Positions 8,499-15,800 of a stretch of DNA of 24,704 nt are shown here, piece after piece. Below the pieces are notes generated by a model that ran no database searches, was not told the origin of the DNA, and saw nothing but the letters and a program-made list of their open reading frames with translations. Location of the stretch: contig JAVBPD010000159.1 in NCBI GenBank assembly GCA_031549885.1, forward strand, positions 1-24,704, written 5' to 3'. Position 1 is the stretch's first letter, and each line of letters opens with the position of its first letter. A program made the translations under genes and the position numbers. Origin of the DNA: WQUF01 sp031549885 (GTDB lineage Bacteria > Bacillota > Clostridia > Clostridiales > Clostridiaceae).

Positions 8499-9002
8499 CT
8501 ATTCACCTGCAGGCTTTGAAGCACATTCACTTGCTTCACCTAACAATATTGAGATTCCATGTTCTATAGCTGGAAATAATATATCCATCATTTCTCTAAC
8601 TGCTTTTGGGCTTCCAGGCATATTTATAATAAGGCAATTTCCTCGAATTCCTGATACTGCTCTTGTAAGCATTGCCCTTTTAGTTATTTTAAAGCTTTCC
8701 ATTCTCATAGCCTCACATATACCAGGGGCTTCTCTTTCTATTACAGCTTTTGTAGCTTCAGGCATTATATCTCTTTTGCTAAAGCCAGTTCCACCAGAGG
8801 TTAATATTAAATTGATATTAAGTTCATCTGCCATTAAGCACATTTCTTTTTTTAACATGTCTTCTTCATCTGGAAGTATAATATATTTAACAACTAAATG
8901 GCCCATAGCCTCTAACATGGATTTTATTAAAGCTCCGCTTTCATCCACTCTTTCATTTTTAAACCCTTTATCACTAGAAACAATTATACCTGCTTTAATC
9001 AT
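8499..9002 (-). CDS. MogA/MoaB family molybdenum cofactor biosynthesis protein
   Basis: The 167-aa MoCF-domain protein begins AGIIVSSDKGFKNERVDESG. It contains the molybdopterin-binding and catalytic stretch LILTSGGTGFSKRDIMPEAT near 85-104, and NMPGSPKAVREMMDILFPAI near 129-148. MogA-type proteins adenylylate molybdopterin before metal insertion by MoeA; its placement beside a MoeA-like gene fits that pairing. MogA and MoaB cannot be told apart by eye. The ATG overlaps the xdhC stop (ATGA, 4 nt) and AGGAGAG lies 7 nt upstream, so translation is coupled. Confidence 0.92.
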   Translation of the reverse strand: MIKAGIIVSSDKGFKNERVDESGALIKSMLEAMGHLVVKYIILPDEEDMLKKEMCLMADELNINLILTSGGTGFSKRDIMPEATKAVIEREAPGICEAMRMESFKITKRAMLTRAVSGIRGNCLIINMPGSPKAVREMMDILFPAIEHGISILLGEASECASKPAGE

Positions 9003-9790
9003 TTTTTATCTCTCCTATGATTTAGTGTGCCATTATTTTTTATTAATAAAATTTCGCTTAAAATTCCAAAAGCTATTTCCTCTGGAGTGCCATTTGAAAT
9101 ATCAAGTCCAATTGGTGCATATATTTTATCTATTAATTCTTGAGATATTCCTTCTTCTAATAGTTCTCTTTTAATTTCAATTAGTTTTTTTCTACTTCCT
9201 ATTACTCCAATGTATCTTGCGCTTAAATTAATAACTTCCTTTAAAGCTTTTTTATCTTCCTCATGATTTCTAGTAACAATTATTATATAATCGTTTTCCG
9301 AAAAATCAATTTCACTTGCAGCCTTTTTAGAATCTTTGCATAAAATAGTAGCTTCTTTAAAATTTTCACTATTTGCAAATTCTTCTCTATCATCAATTAT
9401 TGCAATAGTAAAATTTAAATTTTTTCCAATTTCATAGATACATTTTCCTAAGTGACCTGCGCCAAATATAATTAACCTAGGTATTGGTTTTAATACTTGT
9501 ATATACCCATGAACCTTTCCACCACAAATAGATCCAACATCATCTTTAGTGAGAGCGTATTCATATTCTCTATTTTTATCATCTTTTAAACATTCTAAGG
9601 CCATTTCAATGACTAAACTTTCTACTTTTCCACCACCTATGGTTCCAATAATACTTCCATCAGGCATAACAACCATAATATCTCCTTCTTTACCAGGAGA
9701 TGACCCTTGTGCGGAAGTATTCATTGCCATGGCCACTTTTTTACCACTCGATATAAGTTTATGTATCGTTAAGAATATATTACTTTTCAC
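8999..9790 (-). CDS. xdhC: XdhC/CoxI family Mo-hydroxylase maturation protein
   Basis: The 263-aa protein has an XdhC/CoxI N-terminal domain (MNTSAQGSSPGKEGDIMVV, GTIGGGKVE at 49-57, SICGGKVHGY near 87-96) and a C-terminal Rossmann domain beginning RLIIFGAGHLGK (105-116) with VTRNHEEDKKAL and YIGVIGSRKK later. XdhC proteins bind finished molybdopterin, protect it and promote exchange of an oxo for a sulfido ligand before insertion into xanthine dehydrogenase-type enzymes. Next to yqeB and yqeC it probably serves a selenium-containing hydroxylase. The GTG start at 9790 lies inside the 3' end of the upstream fusion gene (11-nt overlap), preceded by AAAGGATG. No hydroxylase subunit is encoded in the window. 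Confidence 0.92.
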   Translation of the reverse strand: MKSNIFLTIHKLISSGKKVAMAMNTSAQGSSPGKEGDIMVVMPDGSIIGTIGGGKVESLVIEMALECLKDDKNREYEYALTKDDVGSICGGKVHGYIQVLKPIPRLIIFGAGHLGKCIYEIGKNLNFTIAIIDDREEFANSENFKEATILCKDSKKAASEIDFSENDYIIIVTRNHEEDKKALKEVINLSARYIGVIGSRKKLIEIKRELLEEGISQELIDKIYAPIGLDISNGTPEEIAFGILSEILLIKNNGTLNHRRDKK

Positions 9791-11162
9791 TTAAATTCAT
9801 CCTTTCTAGATAAATAATAGCTTCTAGAACAGCTCCACCTATGGATCTTGCTTTATCAGAAATTGTAAAACAATTTTTTTGTTCATCTATTCTTGGATCT
9901 ACATCTGCTACTTTAAAATTAGGGGTAACTAAAAAACCATCTTGTATAATTCCTCTTAAAATACCATTAATTTTACTTTTAATAGTAGCAACCTTTTCAT
10001 TGTCAATAATTTCTGCAATTATCTCATCTTTTTGCACTTTATCTCCAATTTTTCTAAGTGACTTAAATTTACCACTGGCATTTGAATAAATAACTCTATC
10101 TAGAGAAACACCATCTATTTTACCAGGAGTTCTCGTGTCATCTAAAGCTCTTCCCTTAAAAATAAGCCTTCCAAGATCATGTCCTCTAAAAGTTTCTATA
10201 ACTATGTCAACATCAGTTGGGGCTGTAAAGCCTGGTCCAAGGCCAATTGTAATAGGAGCCATGTTTTTATTAGTTCCTAAATTTTTTTTAGCTATAATAG
10301 CATCTACCAATGCTATAGGTTTTATACTATTTAAAACCATACAATTTTGATCATCTAAAACAGGTATCTTTCCTTCGTTCCATGCACTAAATGCATCTTC
10401 TACTTTAGATATTTTCTTAGCAATCATATCTTCTACAGAAGCCTCATCATCATACATGCATTGACTTAAGCTTACAGTTCTTCTAATGCTAGAAGGGTTG
10501 CTTTTTTCAAGAGATAAAACTTTAAAACCTGCTCTAAAAAGCTTTTGAATTACACCAGTTGCAATATCACCTGCACCTCTTACTATAACTATTTTTTCCA
10601 TTTTATAATAGTCTTGCGCTGTATCAATATCTTTAAAGTATTTTTCATCATCTACCTTCACTTTTTTCACCTTTTCCTCATTTGAAGTTATAATTTTTTT
10701 CCCTCCTATATCGCCTTTTAATTTAAGAAGTTCATTTTTAAATTCATAAGGAAATATAACAGGATTCTTTAATTCACCATTATAAGTAGGAACTATGATA
10801 TGTTCTCCATCAAATTTATCAATAAGCTTATTTATTAAAGCCTCGTTAATATATGGCTGGTCTGCTACAAAAAACATATAATTATAATTAGAATTTTCTA
10901 CTCCAAGCTTTATGCTGCTCGATATTCCTTCATTGTCATAAATGTTTTTTATAGGTATAATACCTTTTTGTCTTCCTAATAAAAGAATTTCATCATAAGA
11001 GCTTACTATTAAAATCTCTTTAAATCTTTTAGATTTCTTTATTTCGTCCATAACGTATTCTACTACTTTTTTACCATTAAGCATTAGTTTTAATTTATTT
11101 CCGTATTTAAACCTGTTTGATTTTCCTGAAGCAAGTATAATTGCACTAAATTCACATTTCAC
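9780..11162 (-). CDS. yqeB: MocA-like nucleotidyltransferase fused to YqeB selenium-dependent Mo-hydroxylase system protein
   Basis: The 460-aa protein has two parts. Residues 1-187 are a MobA/MocA-type nucleotidyltransferase: ILASGKSNRFKYGNKLKL (9-26), FFVADQPY near 97-104, KYFKDIDTAQDY at its end; such domains add CMP or GMP to molybdopterin. Residues 188-460 are YqeB: IVIVRGAGDIATGVIQKLFRAGF, SLSQCMYDDEASVEDM, APITIGLGPGFTAPTDVDIVIET, RGHDLGRLIFKG. YqeB belongs to the selenium-dependent molybdenum hydroxylase accessory set; its reaction is unknown. Met188 could be an internal start but has no ribosome binding site, so one fused product is likely. The GTG start abuts the yqeC stop, with AAAGGTGG 8 nt upstream. 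Confidence 0.9.
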   Translation of the reverse strand: MKCEFSAIILASGKSNRFKYGNKLKLMLNGKKVVEYVMDEIKKSKRFKEILIVSSYDEILLLGRQKGIIPIKNIYDNEGISSSIKLGVENSNYNYMFFVADQPYINEALINKLIDKFDGEHIIVPTYNGELKNPVIFPYEFKNELLKLKGDIGGKKIITSNEEKVKKVKVDDEKYFKDIDTAQDYYKMEKIVIVRGAGDIATGVIQKLFRAGFKVLSLEKSNPSSIRRTVSLSQCMYDDEASVEDMIAKKISKVEDAFSAWNEGKIPVLDDQNCMVLNSIKPIALVDAIIAKKNLGTNKNMAPITIGLGPGFTAPTDVDIVIETFRGHDLGRLIFKGRALDDTRTPGKIDGVSLDRVIYSNASGKFKSLRKIGDKVQKDEIIAEIIDNEKVATIKSKINGILRGIIQDGFLVTPNFKVADVDPRIDEQKNCFTISDKARSIGGAVLEAIIYLERMNLSEK

Positions 11163-11828
11163 CTACCTTACCACCTTTATAGATTTATTTAATGACTTTT
11201 CTATTTCTTCTATGAGCATTTCGTTATTTCTTGGTATATATATTATCTTATCACCTTTAGAATTTTTAAATAAACCTTTTTCACTATTTATTAAAGAAAT
11301 AATATGATTTATATTTATTATTTCACACTTTGAAGATTTAGTTATTTCCATAAATTCTTCAACATTGTGAACATTTTCTTCATTTATAATTTTTCCTATA
11401 TTATAGATATCAACAACCCCAATTGTTTTTGTTGTAAAGCTTGGAATAACAGGTTCATACTCTTTCCAGCCTTTTATTGCTTTCATTTTAGATCCATCTG
11501 CTTCTATAAGTATTATGTCGAAAATAGACCTATATTTTAATATATCATTTTCAGAAATTGGGAGAAGCTTTTTTTTATAAATTGAACTTCCTACTACATA
11601 CCTGCCATTTTTATTGGTATTAATTGGAACATGGCCAATATAAAAAAAATCAAATTCATCTTTTGTAGGTATATATATTTTTGTGGTTGTACATATTAAA
11701 ATTTTATAAATATATTTTAATTCATCAGCAAGTGAAAACATTAAAGTTGTCTTCCCTCCTGCACCTATTATGGAAATTACATCTTGTTTTTCAATGTTTA
11801 ATTTTTTATATAACTTTATGTATAACAC
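11163..11828 (-). CDS. yqeC: YqeC selenium cofactor biosynthesis protein (P-loop ATPase-like)
   Basis: The 221-aa protein has a P-loop IIGAGGKTTLMFSLADEL near 20-37 and later IILIEADGSKMKAIKGWKEYEPVIP (about 106-130) and IGVVDIYNIGK, as in YqeC. The family accompanies YqeB and XdhC in genomes with selenium-dependent molybdenum hydroxylases; the biochemical role is not established. It is the first gene of the molybdenum operon, with a promoter about 40 nt upstream. The start is odd. The frame opens at a GTG (11828), but the only good ribosome binding site, AAGAGGTG (11833-11826), overlaps that GTG and is 6 nt before an ATA codon at 11819. Either initiation is at the GTG without a well-spaced site or at a rare AUA. 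Confidence 0.9.
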   Translation of the reverse strand: MLYIKLYKKLNIEKQDVISIIGAGGKTTLMFSLADELKYIYKILICTTTKIYIPTKDEFDFFYIGHVPINTNKNGRYVVGSSIYKKKLLPISENDILKYRSIFDIILIEADGSKMKAIKGWKEYEPVIPSFTTKTIGVVDIYNIGKIINEENVHNVEEFMEITKSSKCEIININHIISLINSEKGLFKNSKGDKIIYIPRNNEMLIEEIEKSLNKSIKVVR

Positions 11829-11867
11829 CTCTTAAAATATTTTTTATTTATAAAAACTTTTTTCTTA

Positions 11868-11895
11868 ATTATACCTCTAAATAAAAAAATCTCAA
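11868..11895 (-). promoter_or_regulatory. Promoter of the molybdenum cofactor/YqeBC operon
   Basis: On the minus strand TTGAGA (11895-11890) and TATAAT (11873-11868) are 16 nt apart. The -35 lies inside the descending arm of the transcription terminator of the upstream importer operon, so the two operons are packed with no free space. It drives yqeC and the seven genes after it. Confidence 0.6.
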
Positions 11896-11924
11896 AATGT
11901 TTATATGAACATTTTGAGATTTTT
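11883..11924 (-). terminator. Rho-independent terminator after the ABC importer operon
   Basis: A perfect 13-bp stem (arms 11889-11901 and 11908-11920, half ATCTCAAAATGTT) with a 6-nt loop is followed on the minus strand by a run of T. It lies 15 nt after the last permease gene. Because A and T runs flank both sides it could work in both directions, but no plus-strand gene reads into it. Confidence 0.85.
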
Positions 11925-11938
11925 AATTAATTTATATG

Positions 11939-13042
11939 CTATTTGTTCTCACTAGGTTGAGCATTTCTTAAATGAGCTCTGCCTAATTCTTTATCTTTTT
12001 GGCGTTTCCAAGCATGGAGCACAAGTGCTACTGTTACAACTGCATATGATACAACCATTCTTAAATATTCCCCTAAATCTGCTTTACCTGTTAAATTTTT
12101 ACCAGCTACTGGAACTACTATAAACATCAAGTGAAATAATGCTGTACCGATGATGGAATTGGCCACTGTTGCTTTTGAAACAGTTGCTCCACCTACTAAA
12201 AGGGCCGCAGCTGCAAATAAAGCTGCTTGGTCATGCCCATTATAAGTATTTAATGTACCAATGTTTTGAAGAAAAATTATCTGCCCATAACAAGCAAGCA
12301 CTGTAGAGATGATTATGGATTGAACACGTGTTTTATTCACAGCTATTCCTGCTGTATTTGAAACTATCATATCTTGACCTACAGCTCTCATGTCTTGACC
12401 TATTTTTGTTTTTCTAAACCATACACTAAATAAACAAATAATAGCTATTATTAAAAACGTACCTATGGGTACAAAAATTCCACCTATCCTTATCCAAATA
12501 AAATTATCTAAAGCAGCAGCTACATTTAATGTTAAGGCATTTCTAACTCCAAACCCTCTTGAAAGAATCATAGTATCGGCACTTCTAAATGGTATTATAG
12601 ATCCACATATATAAAGCAAGAAAAATTGATATATCCCTGATATGAAAAAACCAAGCATCATAGATGTAATCATTTCTCTTCCCTTTGCTCTATTTAAAAC
12701 CTGGCCACCAAACCATCCCAATCCTATAGAAATAGGGGTACCTATTAAAGCTGCAACTAAAAGTCCTGCAATTCCAGTAATTCCCCAATCCGTTACGAAT
12801 ATAAGTCCAATTTGACCTGCCATAGCACCTAAAATCATTCCAAAGTTTATACCCATACCTGCCATTACTGGAAGTAGTAGTGCTAAAACAAGAAATGAAT
12901 TTCTTGAAAGTCTAGTTACAATCTCATTTAAAAGAAAAGTCCCAGAATATTGAGAAAGAGGAATAGCAAAAGCACTTATCACTATGAACAAAATCGGAAC
13001 TGCGCTAGCTGTTAACATCTTTTTAAATTTATCATTATTCAT
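11939..13042 (-). CDS. ABC transporter permease (nucleoside/BMP-type, second of pair)
   Basis: The 367-aa integral membrane protein has about nine to ten hydrophobic segments, of the BPD_transp_2 group used by basic membrane protein-type nucleoside and sugar importers. The cytoplasmic loop RAVGQDMIVSNTAGIAVNKTRVQSI is the usual ATPase-coupling region. The C-terminus is charged (AWKRQKDKELGRAHLRN). It is last in the importer operon, 2 nt after its partner permease, with GAGG 8 nt from the ATG. The two permeases probably form a heterodimer in the cytoplasmic membrane. The substrate is not readable from sequence; the neighbours suggest a purine, nucleoside or related N-heterocycle. Confidence 0.9.
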   Translation of the reverse strand: MNNDKFKKMLTASAVPILFIVISAFAIPLSQYSGTFLLNEIVTRLSRNSFLVLALLLPVMAGMGINFGMILGAMAGQIGLIFVTDWGITGIAGLLVAALIGTPISIGLGWFGGQVLNRAKGREMITSMMLGFFISGIYQFFLLYICGSIIPFRSADTMILSRGFGVRNALTLNVAAALDNFIWIRIGGIFVPIGTFLIIAIICLFSVWFRKTKIGQDMRAVGQDMIVSNTAGIAVNKTRVQSIIISTVLACYGQIIFLQNIGTLNTYNGHDQAALFAAAALLVGGATVSKATVANSIIGTALFHLMFIVVPVAGKNLTGKADLGEYLRMVVSYAVVTVALVLHAWKRQKDKELGRAHLRNAQPSENK

Positions 13043-13044
13043 AT

Positions 13045-14082
13045 CTATTGCCTCGCTTTCCTAGTTAATGCATAAACTATTAAACCATTCGAAACAATTA
13101 ATCTTACTGTTTCTGAAACATCTATGCTTATTGCACTATTTATTACAGATGGTGTCATAGTCAAAATACCTTGAAAAAGGAAAGTTCCTATAATAACATT
13201 TGTAATAGTAGCCTTATTTATAGATGCACCACCTAAAAGTATAGCTGCCACAGTTGGAAATGCAAAGGCAAGTGGCGCAGTATACATTTGAATAAATCCA
13301 AAATTTTGTTGGTAAATAATAATGCCAATTGCGGCTACAACCGTTGAAACCATGACAGATATCATCCTCATTTTATCCACATTAATACCAGAAGCTCTTG
13401 CAAATTCTGGATTTGAACCTACTGCAGTTATAGCAGTTCCAATTTTAGTCTTGAAAAATCCCCACATTAGCAAACACATTATAGTAAAAAACAAAAGCAT
13501 ACCTACTGGTATTGAAAAGCTCTTTGTAACCCTGATGCTTAAAAAATTGCTAATTTGATGAATCCAATAATTTTCTACGCTAATAGTAACCCTCAAGCCT
13601 TCACCTTTAAATCCTAAAACGCTTGCAGGATTCTTGAATGGGAGTATTAACCACATTATGTTCATAAAATATACAAAGAAATAACCCACATAAGTAGCGA
13701 TGATCATCTCATCACCTTTTACTTTGTTTAATAAAATACCATATAAAAGTCCAAATACAGCAGCGCACAACATAGCTATAAAAATTGCAATAAATATACC
13801 TGCCCATCCAGTGGCATGAAATTCAAGGCTCATTACAGCACCAATTAAACCTGCTATTATACCTACAGGAATACCAAAGTTAAGTCCACAACCAGATTGA
13901 ATCATCGGTACCATGCATAAAACTAAAACTCCATTCATTCCAAATCTTACAATAACATCATTAAGCGACGAATCTGTTTTAACTCCAAAAAAAGGACCAG
14001 CAATGAATAAGGATAATAAGAACAGTCCTATGATAATCCTTGGCCACCCAAAGCTTTTTATAAACCTGTTAATTGATTCCAT
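13045..14082 (-). CDS. ABC transporter permease (nucleoside/BMP-type, first of pair)
   Basis: The 345-aa membrane protein is a BPD_transp_2 family permease and partner of the following gene. The coupling loop TAVGSNPEFARASGINVDKMRMISV is clear, as are Gly/Ala-rich transmembrane segments (GLIGAVMSLEF, AAVFGLLYGILL, FPTVAAILLGGASI). The frame extends to a TTG at 14100 overlapping the ATPase gene, but AGAGGGTGA is 5 nt before the ATG at 14082, giving MESINRFIKSFGWPRI, so I use the ATG. Only 1 nt separates it from the ATPase stop, so translation is probably coupled. Confidence 0.9.
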   Translation of the reverse strand: MESINRFIKSFGWPRIIIGLFLLSLFIAGPFFGVKTDSSLNDVIVRFGMNGVLVLCMVPMIQSGCGLNFGIPVGIIAGLIGAVMSLEFHATGWAGIFIAIFIAMLCAAVFGLLYGILLNKVKGDEMIIATYVGYFFVYFMNIMWLILPFKNPASVLGFKGEGLRVTISVENYWIHQISNFLSIRVTKSFSIPVGMLLFFTIMCLLMWGFFKTKIGTAITAVGSNPEFARASGINVDKMRMISVMVSTVVAAIGIIIYQQNFGFIQMYTAPLAFAFPTVAAILLGGASINKATITNVIIGTFLFQGILTMTPSVINSAISIDVSETVRLIVSNGLIVYALTRKARQ

Positions 14083-14083
14083 A

Positions 14084-15685
14084 TTAATCACCCTCTTCAA
14101 CTAAATTATGCTCACCAGACATGAGCAAACCAAAATCAACAGGTGCAGCTGTTGGAGGCAATGTACCAGAAACTTTTCCTTCACATACAATTGCAACTCT
14201 ATCGCATATAGACCTGAGTTCTTCAAGCTCTGATGATACCATTATGATAGTAGTATTGCGATCTTTGTTTATATTCCTAAGTGCATCAAGTACAAGCTTT
14301 TTAGCTCCAACGTCTATTCCACGAGTTGGCTCTGCAACAAGCAATAAAGATGGCTCTAGCGCAAAAGCTTTTGCAAGACACACTTTTTGTTGGTTACCTC
14401 CAGAGAGCTGCCTTACTAATTGCTTAGAGCTTGTGCATCTTATTTCTAAGGATTTTACATATTCGTCAGAAACTCTTTTCATTGCCTTTTCATCACGAAA
14501 AAGACCACCAATTAAAAACTTATTGTGCACTTGCATAGCATTAAAAGCTATATTCCAACTTATTGGTTCATCAAGCAGTAGCCCTACTCCCCTTCTATCC
14601 TCAGATACAAAAGCTAGACCTCGTTTAAGTGCTTCAAATGTTGAGTTTAAATTTAAATTTTTACCATTAAATACTATTTGCCCACCTGCAGGAGAAAGAC
14701 CCATGATGCCGCTAGCAATACCAAGCTTCCCATGACCAGCAAGACCACCAATTCCAAAAATTTCTCCTCTTTTTACAGCAAAGCTTACATCTCTTACTGT
14801 TTCCCCAGGCATATCAACCCATAGATTTTTCACTTCTAAAATAGCATCTTTATTTTTTACGGTTGTATCTATAGCTCTTTTTGCAACCTCTTTATCTTCA
14901 GATACATCACGTCCAACCATCCATTCAGCTATTTGCCTAATGCTCACTCCTTCAGGTTTAGTATCAACAACAATAACTCCATCTCTTAAAACCACTATTT
15001 TATCACACACTGATGTAATCTCCATTAGTCTATGGGATATGAATATAATAGAAATTCCACTATCAGCTAATTTTCTCATAGCTTTTAAGAGTATATCTGC
15101 CTCTGTTTCTGTTAAAACAGCCGTAGGTTCATCAAGAATCAATAACTTTACTTTCTCTCTATTGATTTCACGAGCAATTTCAATAAATTGTTTATGCCCT
15201 ACTGGCATTTCAGAAACCAAAGTATCTGTGTCAAGATTCACCCCTAATATATCAAAAGACTCCTTAGCTCTTTTTTTCATCACATTCATATTGAGCCTTT
15301 CTAGTTTTTTTCCAAATATTTTCGAAATAATATTTGGCCTAGTCACTTCCATATTTAAAAGAACGTTTTCCGTTGTTGTAAAACCTGGTATTAACGAAAA
15401 CTCCTGATGAACCATTCCAACTCCTGCTTTAAGTGCATCAAATGGTTTCTTAAAATTAACTTTATTTCCATCTAAATAAACACTGCCTTCATAACCACCT
15501 GTTTCTGCAATATCATCCATACCAAATAATATTTTCATTAGTGTGGATTTACCTGCACCGTTTTCTCCAACAAGGCCAAGAATTTCTCCTTTTCCTAATG
15601 TCAAATTTATATCCTTTAGAACTCTATTACCATAATATTCTTTTCCAATATTCTCTAATTTTAGCAAAATGTTTTGGTTTGACAA
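14084..15685 (-). CDS. Double-domain ABC transporter ATPase (nucleoside/sugar importer type)
   Basis: The protein of about 533 aa has two nucleotide-binding domains. The first has a full Walker A, GENGAGKSTLMK (about 40-51), Q-loop VHQEFSLIPGF, a degenerate signature SEMPVGHKQFIEIARE, and Walker B LLILDEPTAVLTETE. The second has a degenerate Walker A, GGLAGHGKLGIASG, but a good signature QLSGGNQQKVCLAKAF and Walker B LLLVAEPTRGIDVGA. This asymmetry is normal for RbsA/YufO-like ATPases. The frame opens at a GTG (15694) with no spaced ribosome site, while AGGGGTGA lies 5 nt before a TTG at 15685, giving MSNQNILLKLENIGKEY. I prefer the TTG. Confidence 0.92.
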   Translation of the reverse strand: MSNQNILLKLENIGKEYYGNRVLKDINLTLGKGEILGLVGENGAGKSTLMKILFGMDDIAETGGYEGSVYLDGNKVNFKKPFDALKAGVGMVHQEFSLIPGFTTTENVLLNMEVTRPNIISKIFGKKLERLNMNVMKKRAKESFDILGVNLDTDTLVSEMPVGHKQFIEIAREINREKVKLLILDEPTAVLTETEADILLKAMRKLADSGISIIFISHRLMEITSVCDKIVVLRDGVIVVDTKPEGVSIRQIAEWMVGRDVSEDKEVAKRAIDTTVKNKDAILEVKNLWVDMPGETVRDVSFAVKRGEIFGIGGLAGHGKLGIASGIMGLSPAGGQIVFNGKNLNLNSTFEALKRGLAFVSEDRRGVGLLLDEPISWNIAFNAMQVHNKFLIGGLFRDEKAMKRVSDEYVKSLEIRCTSSKQLVRQLSGGNQQKVCLAKAFALEPSLLLVAEPTRGIDVGAKKLVLDALRNINKDRNTTIIMVSSELEELRSICDRVAIVCEGKVSGTLPPTAAPVDFGLLMSGEHNLVEEGD

Positions 15686-15731
15686 TTGCTTCACCCCTAT
15701 TATTTAACCTTAAGCTCTATAGAAATTATAG

Positions 15732-15782
15732 AAAAAAGAAGTTCAAAATTGGAACATGCTCCGAGCTTTGGACTTCTTTTTT
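15732..15782 (-). terminator. Terminator-like hairpin between binding-protein gene and ATPase gene
   Basis: Arms 15738-15747 and 15767-15776 (GAAGTTCAAA against TTTGGACTTC, one G-T pair) are extended by A/T runs and followed by T-rich sequence on the minus strand. It lies 18 nt after the binding-protein stop. It probably works as a leaky terminator or 3'-end stabiliser, giving more binding protein than ATPase and permease, a common arrangement in ABC import operons. Confidence 0.65.
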
Positions 15783-15800
15783 TAGTGAGCTTTATTTCAA

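Noticed and set aside
8476..9174. 232-aa open frame on the plus strand
   Set aside because: It runs antisense through the MogA/MoaB-like gene and the end of xdhC, both with clear family motifs; it has no family resemblance of its own.
14121..14735. 204-aa open frame on the plus strand, Ser-rich
   Set aside because: Antisense shadow of the ABC ATPase second domain; composition reflects the complementary codons.
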